A stretch of DNA of 64,000 nucleotides from Phymorhynchus buccinoides (GCA_017654935.2 CM065699.1:4631165-4695164), one strand, 5' to 3'. Counted from the first letter of the stretch, positions 9,441 to 23,402 are shown. The notes: generated by a model not told the origin, from the letters alone. A program made the numbers and translations.

Positions 9441-10097
9441 TACTCTGCTGTATGATTTGTTGGGTAATAGCCAGAAGGTAGTGTCAACCTTCTGTGCTCG
9501 TTGTGTGACACTGCCCTCGTCCTTTCACCTGACAAACTACCCTGTTATTATTACTCTGCTGTATGATTTGTTGAGTAATAGCCAGAAGGTAGTGTCAACC
9601 TTCTGTGCTCGTTGTGTGACACTGCCTTCGTCCTTTCACCTGACAAACTACCCTGTTATTATTACTCTGCTGTATGATTTGTTGGGTATTAGCCAGAAGG
9701 TAGTGTCAACCTTCTGTGCTCGTTGTGTGACACTGCCTTCGTCCTTTCACCTGACAAACTACCCTGTTATTATTACTCTGCTGTATGATTTGTTGAGTAA
9801 TAGCCAGAAGGTAGTGTCAACCTTCTGTGCTCGTTGTGTGACACTGCCTTCGTCCTTTCACCTGACAAACTACCCTGTTATTATTACTCTGCTGTATGAT
9901 TTGTTGAGTAATTGCCAGAAGGTAGTGTCAACCTTCTGTGCTCGTTGTGTGACACTGCCTTCGTCCTTTCACCTGACAAACTACCCTGTTATTATTACTC
10001 TGCTGTATGATTTGTTGAGTAATAGCCAGAAGGTAGTGTTAACCTTCTGTGCTCGTTGTGTGACACTGCCCTCGTCCTTTCACCTGACAAACTACCC
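9431..10097 (+). repeat. 111-bp tandem repeat, six copies
   Basis: The unit starts attattactctgctgtatga and ends actaccctgtt. Copies are almost identical. Because 111 is a multiple of three, a 222-codon open frame runs through all copies; its period shows it is a by-product. The unit begins with the ATT tail of the preceding retroposon. Confidence 0.92.
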
Positions 10098-10755
10098 TAT
10101 TTTATGGACTACAAGGCACACCTGATTATAAGGCGCAGCCCCCAATATTGCACAAAGCTCAGATTGTGTTGTTGTAGTTTCTTACCATATTGTTTGTGGG
10201 ACTACAAGGCACCCCTGATTATAAGGCGCACCCCCCAATATTGCACAAAGCTCAGATTGTGTTCTTGTAGTTTCTTACCATATTGTTTGTGGGACTACAA
10301 GGCACCCCTGATTATAAGGCGCACCCCCCAATATTGCACAAAGCTCAGATTGTGTTCTTGTAGTTTTCTTACCATATTGTTTGTGGGACTACAAGGCACC
10401 CCTGATTATAAGGCGCACCCCCCAATATTGCACAAAGCTCAGATTGTGTTCTTGTAGTTTCTTACCATATTGTTTGTCACATTATAAGACACAGGGGGGG
10501 GGAAAGTATTGCCTTATAGGCCTCTGCAACTAGGGTTATTAACGCCCTTGACAGTGAGAGTGATGCCCTTGCTGGTCAGTACTGACAAGGGCATTCATTC
10601 TTGCGAAAGGCAGTCATTTAGTGGCATCAAATAGGGTTATTGGCGAGAGTTATCCCCCTGTGTGGTCAGTACTGAACCATCTTCCCCCACCCACCAAGGG
10701 CATTCACTCTTGCAAAAGGTGTTCGTTGCAGACCCCAATAGTCTGAAAGATACGG
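10098..10755 (+). mobile_element. MITE copy with a 93-bp internal tandem repeat
   Basis: The left end tattttatggactacaaggc and the right end agtctgaaagatacggta match the MITE family ends. About four copies of a 93-bp unit (gggactacaaggcacccctg then attataaggcgcacc) fill 10,105-10,500. The remainder (10,510-10,740) carries two copies of a gggcattca[t/c]tcttgc-type motif. It is a second, independent case of internal amplification in the family. Confidence 0.65.
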
Positions 10756-10800
10756 TAGAGAATATTAAGTAAAGCATTTACTGTACTCTGTAATGATTAT

Positions 10801-13800
10801 TACCGTAGTTTTTGGACTGTAAGGCGCACCTCCCAAATGCTGCACAACATTCAAATTTTGCTGACAGTTTCCTCCTATATTACTAGTCACATTATAAGGC
10901 GCACCTCCCAAATGCTGCACAACATTCAGATTCTGCTATGACAGTTTCCTCCTATATTACCAGTCACACTATAAGGCGCACCTCCCAAATGCTGCACAAC
11001 ATTCAGATTCTGCTATGACAGTTTCCTCCTATATTACCAGTCACACTATAAGGCGCACCTCCCAAATGTTGCACAACATTCAGATTCTGCTATGACAGTT
11101 TCCTCCTATATTACCAGTCACATTATAAGGCGCACCCCCCAAATGTTGCACAACATTCAGATTCTGCTATGACAGTTTCCTCCTATATTACCAGTCACAT
11201 TATAAGGCGCACCTCCCAAATGTTGCACAACATTCAGATTCTGCTATGACAGTTTCCTCCTATATTACTAGTCACACTATAAGGCGCACCTCCCAAATGC
11301 TGCACAACATTCAGATTCTGCTATGACAGTTTCCTCCTATATTACCAGTCACATTATAAGGCGCACCTCCCAAATGCTGCACAACATTCAAATTTTGCTG
11401 ACAGTTTCCTCCTATATTACCAGTCACATTATAAGGCGCACCTCCCAAATGCTGCACAACATTCAAATTTTGCTGACAGTTTCCTCCTATATTACCAGTC
11501 ACATTATAAGGCGCACCTCCCAAATGCTGCACAACATTCAAATTTTGCTGACAGTTTCCTCCTATATTACTAGTCACATTATAAGGCGCACCCCCCAAAT
11601 GTTGCACAACATTCAGATTCTGCTATGACAGTTTCCTCCTATATTACCAGTCACACTATAAGGCGCACCTCCCAAATGTTGCACAACATTCAGATTCTGC
11701 TATGACAGTTTCCTCCTATATTACCAGTCACATTATAAGGCGCACCTCCCAAATGTTGCACAACATTCAGATTCTGCTATGACAGTTTCCTCCTATATTA
11801 CCAGTCACATTATAAGGCGCACCTCCCAAATGTTGCACAACATTCAGATTCTGCTATGACAGTTTCCTCCTATATTACCAGTCACATTATAAGGCGCACC
11901 TCCCAAATGTTGCACAACATTCAGATTCTGCTATGACAGTTTCCTCCTATATTACCAGTCACATTATAAGGCGCACCTCCCAAATGTTGCACAACATTCA
12001 GATTCTGCTATGACAGTTTCCTCCTATATTACCAGTCACACTATAAGGCGCACCTCCCAAATGTTGCACAAAATTCAGATTCTGCTATGACAGTTTCCTA
12101 CTATATTACCAGTCACATTATAAGGCGCACCTCCCAAATGTTGCACAACATTCAGATTCTGCTATGACAGTTTCCTCCTATATTACCAGTCACATTATAA
12201 GGCGCACCTCCCAAATGTTGCACAACATTCAGATTCTGCTATGACAGTTTCCTCCTATATTACTAGTCACACTATAAGGCGCACCTCCCAAATGTTGCAC
12301 AACATTCAGATTCTGCTATGACAGTTTCCTCCTATATTACCAGTCACATTATAAGGCGCACCTCCCAAATGTTGCACAACATTCAGATTCTGCTATGACA
12401 GTTTCCTCCTATATTACCAGTCACATTATAAGGCGCACCTCCCAAATGTTGCACAACATTCAGATTCTGCTATGACAGTTTCCTCCTATATTACCAGTCA
12501 CATTATAAGGCGCACCTCCCAAATGTTGCACAACATTCAGATTCTGCTATGACAGTTTCCTCCTATATTACCAGTCACATTATAAGGCGCACCTCCCAAA
12601 TGTTGCACAACATTCAGATTCTGCTATGACAGTTTCCTCCTATATTACCAGTCACATTATAAGGCGCACCTCCCAAATGTTGCACAACATTCAGATTCTG
12701 CTATGACAGTTTCCTCCTATATTACCAGTCACACTATAAGGCGCACCTCCCAAATGTTGCACAAATTCAGATTCTGCTATGACAGTTTCCTCCTATATTA
12801 CCAGTCACATTATAAGGCGCACCTCCCAAATGTTGCACAACATTCAGATTCTGCTATGACAGTTTCCTCCTATATTACCAGTCACATTATAAGGCGCACC
12901 TCCCAAATGTTGCACAACATTCAGATTCTGCTATGACAGTTTCCTCCTATATTACCAGTCACATTATAAGGCGCACCTCCCAAATGTTGCACAACATTCA
13001 GATTCTGCTATGACAGTTTCCTCCTATATTACCAGTCACATTATAAGGCGCACCTCCCAAATGCTGCACAACATTCAAATTTTGCTATGACAGTTTCCTC
13101 CTATATTACCAGTCACATTATAAGGCGCACCTCCCAAATGTTGCACAACATTCAAATTTTGCTATGACAGTTTCCTCCTATATTACCAGTCACATTATAA
13201 GGCGCACCTCCCAAATGTTGCACAACATTCAAATTTTGCTATGACAGTTTCCTCCTATATTACCAGTCACATTATAAGGCGCACCTCCCAAATGTTGCAC
13301 AACATTCAGATTCTGCAGTTTCCTCCTATATTACAGGTTTCTTACTATATTACCAGTCACATTATAAGGCGCACCTCCCAAATGTTGCACAACATTCAGA
13401 TTCTGCTATGACAGTTTCCTCCTATATTACTAGTCACACTATAAGGCGCACCTCCCAAAGGTTGCACAAAATTCAGATTCTGCTATTACAGTTTCCTACT
13501 ATATTACCAGTCACATTATAAGGCGCACCTCCCAAATGTTGCACAACATTCAGATTTTGCTATGACAGTTTCCTCCTATATTACCAGTCACATTATAAGG
13601 CGCACCCCCCAAATGTTGCACAAACATTCAGATTCTGCTATGACAGTTTCCTCCTATATTACCAGTCACATTATAAGGCGCACCTCCCAAATGTTGCACA
13701 ACATTCAAATTTTGCTATGACAGTTTCCTCCTATATTACCAGTCACATTATAAGGCGCACCTCCCAAATGCTGCACAACATTCAAATTTTGCTGACAGTT

Positions 13801-16800
13801 TCCTCCTATATTACTAGTCACATTATAAGGCGCACCCCCCAAATGTTACACAAAATTCAGATTTTGTTATTACAGTTTCCTTACTATATTACCAGTCACA
13901 TTATAAGGCGCACCTCCCAAATGTTGCACAACATTCAGATTCTGCTATGACAGTTTCCTCCTATATTACCAGTCACACTATAAGGCGCACCTCCCAAATG
14001 TTGCACAACATTCAGATTCTGCTATGACAGTTTCCTCCTATATTACCAGTCACATTATAAGGCGCACCTCCCAAATGTTGCACAACATTCAGATTCTGCT
14101 ATGACAGTTTCCTCCTATATTACCAGTCACATTATAAGGCGCACCTCCCAAATGTTGACACAACATTCAGATTCTGCTATGAGTTTCCTCCTATATTATC
14201 AGTCACATTTAAGGCGCACCTCCCCTATTCAGATTTTACAGTTTCCTCCAGTCACATTATAAGGCGCACCTCCCAAATGTTGCACAACATTCAGATTCTG
14301 CTATGACAGTTTCCTCCTATATTACCAGTCACATTATAAGGCGCACCTCCCAAATGTTGCACAACATTCAGATTCTGCTATGACAGTTTCCTCCTATATT
14401 ACCAGTCACATTATAAGGCGCACCTCCCAAATGTTGCACAACATTCAGATTCTGCTATGACAGTTTCCTCCTATATTACCAGTCACATTATAAGGCGCAC
14501 CTCAACATTCAGATTCTGCTATGACAGTTTCCTCCTAATGTTGCGCACCCCCCAAATGTTGCACAACATTCAGATTCTGCTATGACAGTTTCCTCCTATA
14601 TTACCAGTCACACTATAAGGCGCACCTCCCAAATGTTGCACAACATTCAGATTCTGCTATGACAGTTTCCTCCTATATTACCAGTCACATTATAAGGCGC
14701 ACCTCCCAAATGTTGCACAACATTCAGATTCTGCTATGACAGTTTCCTCCTATATTTACCAGTCACATTATAAGGCGCACCTCCCAAATGTTGCACAACA
14801 TTCAGATTCTGCTATGACAGTTTCCTCCTATATTACCAGTCACATTATAAGGCGCACCTCCCAAATGTTGCACAACATTCAGATTCTGCTATGACAGTTT
14901 CCTCCTATATTACCAGTCACATTATAAGGCGCACCTCCCAAATGTTGCACAACATTCAGATTCTGCTATGACAGTTTCCTCCTATATTACCAGTCACATT
15001 ATAAGGCGCACCTCCCAAATGTTGCACAACATTCAGATTCTGCTATGACAGTTTCCTCCTATATTACCAGTCACATTATAAGGCGCACCTCCCAAATGTT
15101 GCACAACATTCAGATTCTGCTATGACAGTTTCCTCCTATATTACCAGTCACATTATAAGGCGCACCTCCCAAATGTTGCACAACATTCAGATTCTGCTAT
15201 GACAGTTTCCTCCTATATTACCAGTCACACTATAAGGCGCACCTCCCAAATGCACACAAAATTCAGATTTTGTTATGACAGTTTCCTCCTATATTACCAG
15301 TCACATTATAAGGCGCACCTCCCAAATGTTGCACAACATTCAGATTTTGCTATGACAGTTTCCTCCTATATTACCAGTCACATTATAAGGCGCACCTCCC
15401 AAATGTTGCACAACATTCAGATTCTGCTATGACAGTTTCCTCCTATATTACCAGTCACATTATAAGGCGCACCTCCCAAATGCTGCACAACATTCAAATT
15501 TTGCTATGACAGTTTACCTCACATTATAAGGCGCACCTCCCAAATGTTAAATTACCAGTTTTCCTTCACATTATAAGGCGCACCTCCCAAATGTTGCACA
15601 ACATTCAGATTCTGCTATGACAGTTTCCTCCTATATTACCAGTCACATTATAAGGCGCACCTCCCAAATGTTGCACAACATTCAGATTTTGCTATGACAG
15701 TTTCCTCCTATATTACCAGTCACATTATAAGGCGCACCTCCCAAATTTTGCACAACATTCAGATTCTGCTATGACAGTTTCCTACTATATTACCAGTCAC
15801 ATTATAAGGCGCACCTCCCAAATGTTGCACAACATTCAGATTCTGCTATGACAGTTTCCTCCTATATTACCAGTCACATTATAAGGCGCACCCCCCAAAT
15901 GTTGCACAACATTCAGATTCTGCTATGACAGTTTCCTCCTATATTACCAGTCACATTATAAGGCGCACCTCCCAAATGCTGCACAACATTCAGATTTTGC
16001 TATGACAGTTTCCTCCTATATTACCAGTCACATTATAAGGCGCACCTCCCAAATGTTGCACAACATTCAGATTCTGCAACTCAGTCACATTATTCCTCCC
16101 AAATGTTGCACAACATTCAAATTTTGCTATGACAGTTTCCTCCTATATTACTTATGACAGTTTTCCTCCTATATTACCAGTCACATTATAAGGCGCACCT
16201 CCCAAATGTTGCACAACATTCAGATTCTGCTATGACAGTTTCCTCCTATATTACCAGTCACATTATAAGGCGCACCTCCCAAATGTTGACACAACATTCA
16301 GATTCTGCTATGACAGTTTCCTCCTATATTACCAGTCACATTATAAGGCGCACCTCCCAAATGTTGCACAACATTCAGATTCTGCTATGACAGTTTCCTC
16401 CTATATTACCAGTCACATTATAAGGCGCACCTCCCAAATGTTGCACAACATTCAGATTCTGCTATGACAGTTTCCTCCTATATTACCAGTCACATTATAA
16501 GGCGCACCTCCCAAATGTTGCACAACATTCAGATTCTGCTATGACAGTTTCCTCCTATATTACCAGTCACATTATAAGGCGCACCTCCCAAATGTTGCAC
16601 AACATTCAGATTCTGCTATGACAGTTTCCTCCTATATTACCAGTCACATTATAAGGCGCACCTCCCAAATGTTGCACAACATTCAGATTCTGCTATGACA
16701 GTTTCCTCCTATATTACCAGTCACATTATAAGGCGCACCTCCCAAATGTTGCACAACATTCAGATTCTGCTATGACAGTTTCCTCCTATATTACCAGTCA

Positions 16801-19800
16801 CATTATAAGGCGCACCTCCCAAATGTTGCACAACATTCAGATTCTGCTATGACAGTTTCCTCCTATATTACCAGTCACATTATAAGGCGCACCTCCCAAA
16901 TGTTGCACAACATTCAGATTCTGCTATGACAGTTTCCTCCTATATTACCAGTCACATTATAAGGCGCACCTCCCAAATGTTGCATTCAACTATTCAGATT
17001 ATCTGTTACACAACACTCAGATGACAGTTTCCTCCTATATTACCAGTCACATTATAAGGCGCACCTCCCAAATGTTGCACAACATTCAGATTCTGCTATG
17101 ACAGTTTCCTCCTATATTACCAGTCACATTATAAGGCGCACCTCCCAAATGTTGCACAACATTCAGATTCTGCTATGACAGTTTCCTCCTATATTACCAG
17201 TCACATTATAAGGCGCACCTCCCAAATGTTGCACAACATTCAGATTCTGCTATGACAGTTTCCTCCTATATTACCAGTCACATTATAAGGCGCACCTCCC
17301 AAATGTTGCACAACATTCAGATTCTGCTATGACAGTTTCCTCCTATATTACCAGTCACATTATAAGGCGCACCACACTCCCAAGATGTTGCACAGTTTCC
17401 TCCTATAACATTGTTGATTTCTGCTATGACAGTTTCCTCCTATATTACCAGTCACATTATAAGGCGCACCTCCCAAATGTTGCACAACATTCAGATTCTG
17501 CTATGACAGTTTCCTCCTATATTACCAGTCACATTATAAGGCGCACCTCCCAAATGTTGCACAACATTCAGATTCTGCTATGACAGTTTCCTCCTATATT
17601 ACCAGTCACATTATAAGGCGCACCTCCCAAATGTTGCACAACATTCAGATTTTGCTATGACAGTTTCCTCCTATATTACCAGTCACATTATAAGGCGCAC
17701 CTCCCAAATGTTGCACAACATTCAGATTCTGCTATGACAGTTTCCTCCTATATTACCAGTCACATTATAAGGCGCACCTCCCAAATGTTCACACAACATT
17801 CAGATTCTGCTATGACAGTTTCCTCCTATATTACCAGTCACATTATAAGGCGCACCTCCCAAATGTTGCACAACATTCAGATTCTGCTATGACAGTTTCC
17901 TCCTATATTACCAGTCACATTATAAGGCGCACCTCCCAAATGCTGCACAACATTCAAATTTTGCTATGACAGTTTCCTCCTATATTACCAGTCACATTAT
18001 AAGGCGCACCTCCCAAATGTTGCACAACATTCAAATTTTGCTATGACAGTTTCCTCCTATATTACCAGTCACATTATAAGGCGCACCTCCCAAATGTTGC
18101 ACAACATTCAGATTTTGCTATGACAGTTTCCTCCTATATTACCAGTCACATTATAAGGCGCACCCCCCAAATGCACCCCCCAAATGTTGCACAACATTCA
18201 GTTGCACAACATTCAGATTCTGCTATGACAGTTTCCTCCTATATTACCAGTCACATTATAAGGCGCACCTCCCAAATGTTGCACAACATTCAGATTCTGC
18301 TATGACAGTTTCCTCCTATATTACCAGTCACACTATAAGGCGCACCCCCCAAAATGTTGCACAACATTCAGATTCTGCTATGACAGTTTCCTCCTATATT
18401 ACCAGTCACATTATAAGGCGCACCTCCCAAATGCTGCACAACATTCAAATTTTGCTGACAGTTTCCTCCTATATTACCAGTCACATTATAAGGCGCACCT
18501 CCCAAATGCTGCACAACATTCAAATTTTGCTGACAGTTTCCTCCTATATTACCAGTCACATTATAAGGCGCACCCTCCCAAATGTTGCACAACATTCAGA
18601 TTCTGCTATGACAGTTTCCTCCTATATTACCAGTCACATTATAAGGCGCACCTCCCAAATGTTGCACAACATTCAGATTCTGCTATGACAGTTTCCTCCT
18701 ATATTACCAGTCACATTATAAGGCGCACCTCCCAAATGTTGCACAACATTCAGATTCTGCTATGACAGTTTCCTCCTATATTACTAGTCACACTATAAGG
18801 CGCACCTCCCAAATGTTGCACACAATCAGATCTGCAGATCCTCTGATATTACCAGTTTCACCTCCTATGTTGCACAACATTCAAATTCTGCTATGACATT
18901 ATACCAGTCACGCACCTCCCAAATGTTGCACAACATTCAGATTCTGCTATGACAGTTTCCTCCTATATTACCAGTCACATTATAAGGCGCACCTCCCAAA
19001 TGTTGCACAACATTCAGAAGTTCCTTAATTGCTACCTGACAGTTTCCTCCTATATTACCAGTCACATTATAAGGCGCACCTCCCAAATGTTGCACAACAT
19101 TCAGATTCTGCTATGACAGTTTCCTCCTATATTACCAGTCACATTATAAGGCGCACCTCCCAAATGTTGCACAACATTCAGATTCTGCTATGACAGTTTC
19201 CTCCTATATTACCAGTCACACTATAAGGCGCACCTCCCAAATTTGTTTCTTGTTGGGGGGTGTGTGCACAAAACTTCAGATTCTGCTATGGACAGTTTCC
19301 TTACTATATTAACCAGTCACATTATAAGGCGGCACCTCGCAAATGTTGCACAACATTCACAATTCTGCTATGACAGATTTTCCTCCTATATTACCAGTCA
19401 CATTATAAGGCGCACCTCCCAAATGTTGCACAACATTCAGATTCTGCTATGACAGTTTCCTCCTATATTACCAGTCACATTATAAGGCGCACCCCCCAAA
19501 TGTTGCACAACTGTCAGATTTTGCTATGACAGTTTCCTCCTATATTACCAGTCACATTATAAGGCGCACCTCCCAAATGTTACACAACATTCAGATTGCT
19601 ATGAATATGACAGTTTCCTCCTATATTACCAGTCACATTATAAGGCGCACCTCCCAAATGTTGCACAACATTCAAATTTTGCTATGACAGTTTCCTCCTA
19701 TATTACCAGTCACATTATAAGGCGCACCTCCCAAATGCCTGCACAACATTCAAATTTTGCTATGACAGTTTCCTCCTATATTACCAGTCACATTATAAGG

Positions 19801-22658
19801 CGCACCTCCCAAATGCTGCACAACATTCAAATTTTGCTATGACAGTTTCCTCCTATATTACCAGTCACATTATAAGGCGCACCTCCCAAATGTTGCACAA
19901 CATTCAGAGTTTCTGCTATTACAGTTTCCTCCTATATTACCAGTCACATTATAAGGCGCACCTCCCAAATGCTGCACAACATTCAGATTTTGCTATGACA
20001 GTTTCCTCCTATATTACCAGTCACATTATAAGGCGCACCTCCCAAATGCTGCACAACATTCAAATTTTGCTGACAGTTTCCTCCTATATTACTAGTCACA
20101 TTATAAGGCGCACCTCCCAAATTTGCACAACATTCAGATTCTGCTATGACAGTTTCCTCCTATATTACCAGTCACATTATAAGGCGCACCTCCCAAATGT
20201 TCACACAAAATTCAGATTCTGCTATTACAGTTTCCTCCTATATTACCAGTCATATTATAAGGCGCACCTCCCAAATGTTGCACAACATTCAGATTCTGCT
20301 ATGACAAGTTTCCTCCTATATTACCAGTCACATTATAAGGCGCACCTCCCAAATGTTGCACAACATTCAGATTTTGCTATGACAGTTTCCTCCTATATTA
20401 CCAGTCACATTATAAGGCGCACCTCCCAAATTTTGCACAAAATTCAGATTCTGCTATGACATTTTCCTACTATATTACCAGTCACATTATAAGGCGCACC
20501 TCCCAAATGTTGCACAACATTCAGATTCTGCTATGACAGTTTCCTCCTATATTACCAGTCACATTATAAGGCGCACCTCCCAAATGTTGCACAACATTCA
20601 GATTCTGCTATGACAGTTTCCTCCTATATTACCAGTCACATTATAAGGCGCACCTCCCAAATGTTGCACAACATTCAGATTTTGCTATGACAGTTTCCTC
20701 CTATATTACCAGTCACATTATAAGGCGCACCTCCCAAATGTTGCACAACATTCAGATTCTGCTATGACAGTTTCCTCCTATATTACTAGTCACACTATAA
20801 GGCGCACCTCCCAAATGTTGCACAACATTCAGATTCTGCTATGACAGTTTCCTCCTATATAGTCACACTATACCAGTCACACTATAAGGCGCACCTCCCA
20901 AATTTTGCACAAAATTCAGATTCTGTTATGATAGTTTCTTACTATATTACCAGTCACATTATAAGGCGCACCTCCCAAATGTTGCACAACATTCAAATTC
21001 TGCTATGACAGTTTCCTCCTATATTACCAGTCACATTATAAGGCGCACCTCCCAAATGTTGCACAACATTCAGATTCTGCTATGACAGTTTCCTCCTATA
21101 TATTACCAGTCACATAATTATAAGGCGCACCTCCCAAATGTTGCACAACATTCAGATTCTGCTATGACAGTTTCCTCCCTATATTACCAGTCACATTATA
21201 AGGCGCACCTCCCAAATGTTGCACAACATTCAGATTCTGCTATGACAGTTTCCTCCTATATTACCAGTCACATTATAAGGCGCACCTCCCAAATGTTGCA
21301 CAACATTCAGATTCTGCTATGACAGTTTCCTCCTATATTACCAGTCACATTATAAGGCGCACCTCCCAAATGTTGCACAACATTCAGATTCTGCTATGAC
21401 AGTTTCCTCCTATATTACCAGTCACACTATAAGGCGCACCTCCCAAATTTTGCACAACATTCAGATTCTGCTATGACAGTTTTCCTCCTATATTACCAGT
21501 CACATTATAAGGCGCACCTCCCAAATGTTGCACAACATTCAGATTCTGCTATGACAGTTTCCTCCTATATTACCAGTCACATTATAAGGCGCACCTCCCA
21601 AATGCTGCACAACATTCAAATTTTGCTATGACAGTTTCCTCCTATATTACCAGTCACATTATAAGGCGCACCTCCCAAATGCTGCACAACATTCAAATTT
21701 TGCTGACAGTTTCATTATAGTTTATTACTATATTACCAGTCACATTATAAGGCGCACCTCCCAAATGCTGCACAACATTCAAATTTTGCTGACAGTTTCC
21801 TCCTATATTACCAGTCACATTATAAGGCGCACCTCCCAAATGCTGCACAACATTCAAATTTTGCTGACAGTTTCCTCCTATATTACCAGTCACATTATAA
21901 GGCGCACCTCCCAAATGCTGCACAACATTCAAATTTTGCTGACAGTTTCCTCCTATATTACTAGTCACATTATAAGGCGCACCTCCCAAATGTTGCACAA
22001 CATTCAGATTCTGCTATGACAGTTTCCTCCTATATTACTAGTCACACTATAAGGCGCACCTCCCAAATGTTGCACAACATTCAGATTCTGCTATGACAGT
22101 TTCCTCCTATATTACCAGTCACATTATAAGGCGCACCTCCCAAATGTTGCACAACATTCAGATTCTGCTATGACAGTTTCCTCCTATATTACTAGTCACA
22201 CTATAAGGCGCACCTCCCAAATGTTGCACAACATTCAGATTCTGCTATGACAGTTTCCTCCTATATTACCAGTCACATTATAAGGCGCACCTCCCAAATG
22301 TTTGCACAACATTCAGATTCTGCTATGACAGTTTCCTACTATATTACCAGTCACATTATAAGGCGCACCTCCCAAATGTTGCACAACATTCAGATTCTGC
22401 TATGACAGTTTCCTCCTATATTACCAGTCACACTATAAGGCGCACCCCCCAAATGTTGCCACAAAATTTCAGATTCTGCTATGACAGTTTCCTCCTATAT
22501 TACCAGTCACATTATAAGGCGCACAAAAGCCCCCAAATGTTGCACAACTGTCAGATTTTGCTATGATGGTTTCCTCCTATATTACCAGTCACATTATAAG
22601 GCGCAGGGGTCTCAGTCTGAGTTATAAAGTATCGCCTTATCGTCTGGAAAATGTGGTA
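10801..22658 (+). mobile_element. Giant MITE: TIRs enclosing an 11.8-kb 77-bp satellite
   Basis: The left end reads taccgtagtttttggactgt followed by aaggcgcacc. The right end reads cgccttatcgtctggaaaat then gtggta, its imperfect inverted partner (about 20 of 27 positions). Both ends match the ends of the single-unit MITE at 8,761. Everything between is the amplified internal unit, so the array is one transposon-derived element in the BPI intron. A TA target duplication is possible. Confidence 0.72.
10820..22600 (+). repeat. 77-bp satellite array, about 150 units
   Basis: The unit starts ataaggcgcacctcccaaat and continues with gttgcacaacattcag, ctatgacagtttcctcc and attaccagtcacatt. Measured spacing between successive ataaggcgca motifs is 77 bp. 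A 75-bp subtype (caaattttgctgacagtt) occurs in runs at about 11,330-11,560, 18,430-18,545 and 21,690-21,970. Disordered patches occur near 14,190-14,260, 15,515-15,570, 16,075-16,160, 16,980-17,030, 17,370-17,430, 18,810-18,920 and 19,240-19,380. The many short open frames in the array are by-products. Confidence 0.97.
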
Positions 22659-23006
22659 CATTCTCTGTGTCATTTGTTCTTTGTCTTATTTTCATTTCTT
22701 TTGTTTGAATTTTGTTTCTTTTCCGTTCATTTTCTTCCAAAGTTTTTTGTTCCATGTACCCCCAAGGGGCTTTCGGGAATAAATCAACCTTGAAACCTTG
22801 GTACATAGATATGATTCCTTTTTGCTTGCATTGTATGTAATGGAATAACAATACACAGTGCCGGTGTAAGTAGGCCCTTAATCTTGAAATGCAAATCAAA
22901 GCTCACGCACACACTGTTGCTGGATGTTCTGTGAAATGTGAACAGATGTTGTAACAGAAGAGATGTTCCATGTCGGGATAATTTGGGTTTTTTCATACAA
23001 ATAATT
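22659..23006. other. Intron sequence, nothing recognised
   Basis: T-rich intron followed by unremarkable sequence; no exon or repeat could be identified. Confidence 0.5.
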
Positions 23007-23272
23007 CCCCCACCTTCTGGAAGTTCTGTGCTTGTAACTTCCTGTAATCTGTCACTCTCTTTGATTCTGCCTCTTCCCTTTGCTTACTGTCATCTTTATC
23101 TTTCTGCCTTACTGGTCCATTCTCCTGCCTTTGTTTTAGAAACTCTTACAAAGATTTTCTCTAAGCCAAAGACGGACATGCTGGGCATAACTATTTCTTA
23201 GTTAGGCACATAATGGGAGCATGATGCATCTGCGCTCATATGGCAGGAGACTGAGTGATTGAAGAAGAAGTA
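23007..23272 (+). mobile_element. Dispersed SINE-like repeat A, copy 1
   Basis: The copy starts ccccaccttctggaagttct and ends near gattgaagaagaag. The same sequence occurs at 25,515-25,822 (+) and in reverse complement at 36,730-36,940, 48,050-48,175 and 56,240-56,430. Internal landmarks are cttgtaacttcct, ctttgcttactgtcatc and gatgcatctgcgctcat. The tail is a GAA microsatellite. Class unknown; length about 270-310 bp. Confidence 0.65.
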
Positions 23273-23325
23273 ACAAAAGGACAAATGTAGCAATTTAGTG
23301 CTGTGTGTGTGTGTGTGTGTCTTAG

Positions 23326-23402
23326 AACAAGGGGAGCATGGCTTTCCCCTACTGGCGACAGGAAAAGTCAAGTTCATCCAAACATCGCTGAGCATTTTGC
23401 CG
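23326..23402 (+). CDS. BPI/LBP-family protein, fifth visible exon
   Basis: A 77-nt exon after (TG)n and cttag, with donor gtgaga. Two bases complete a Glu codon opened by the exon at 8641-8704, then it encodes QGEHGFPLLATGKVKFIQTS followed by LSILP. It matches the KGFPLPTPARVQL segment of BPI and LBP in order and spacing. The phase match across a 14.6-kb intron full of satellite DNA indicates one continuous gene. Confidence 0.82.

Noticed and set aside
9457..10125. 222-codon open frame
   Set aside because: It is six repeats of a 111-bp unit; the period is a multiple of three, so the frame stays open without selection.
11311..21998. Many short open frames on both strands in the satellite
   Set aside because: They appear where two or more 75-bp units or frame-restoring indels occur and all encode the same repeat-derived peptide.
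10820..22600. CRISPR-like appearance of regularly spaced repeats
   Set aside because: The whole 77-bp unit is conserved; there are no unique spacers and no cas genes. It is a satellite in animal DNA.
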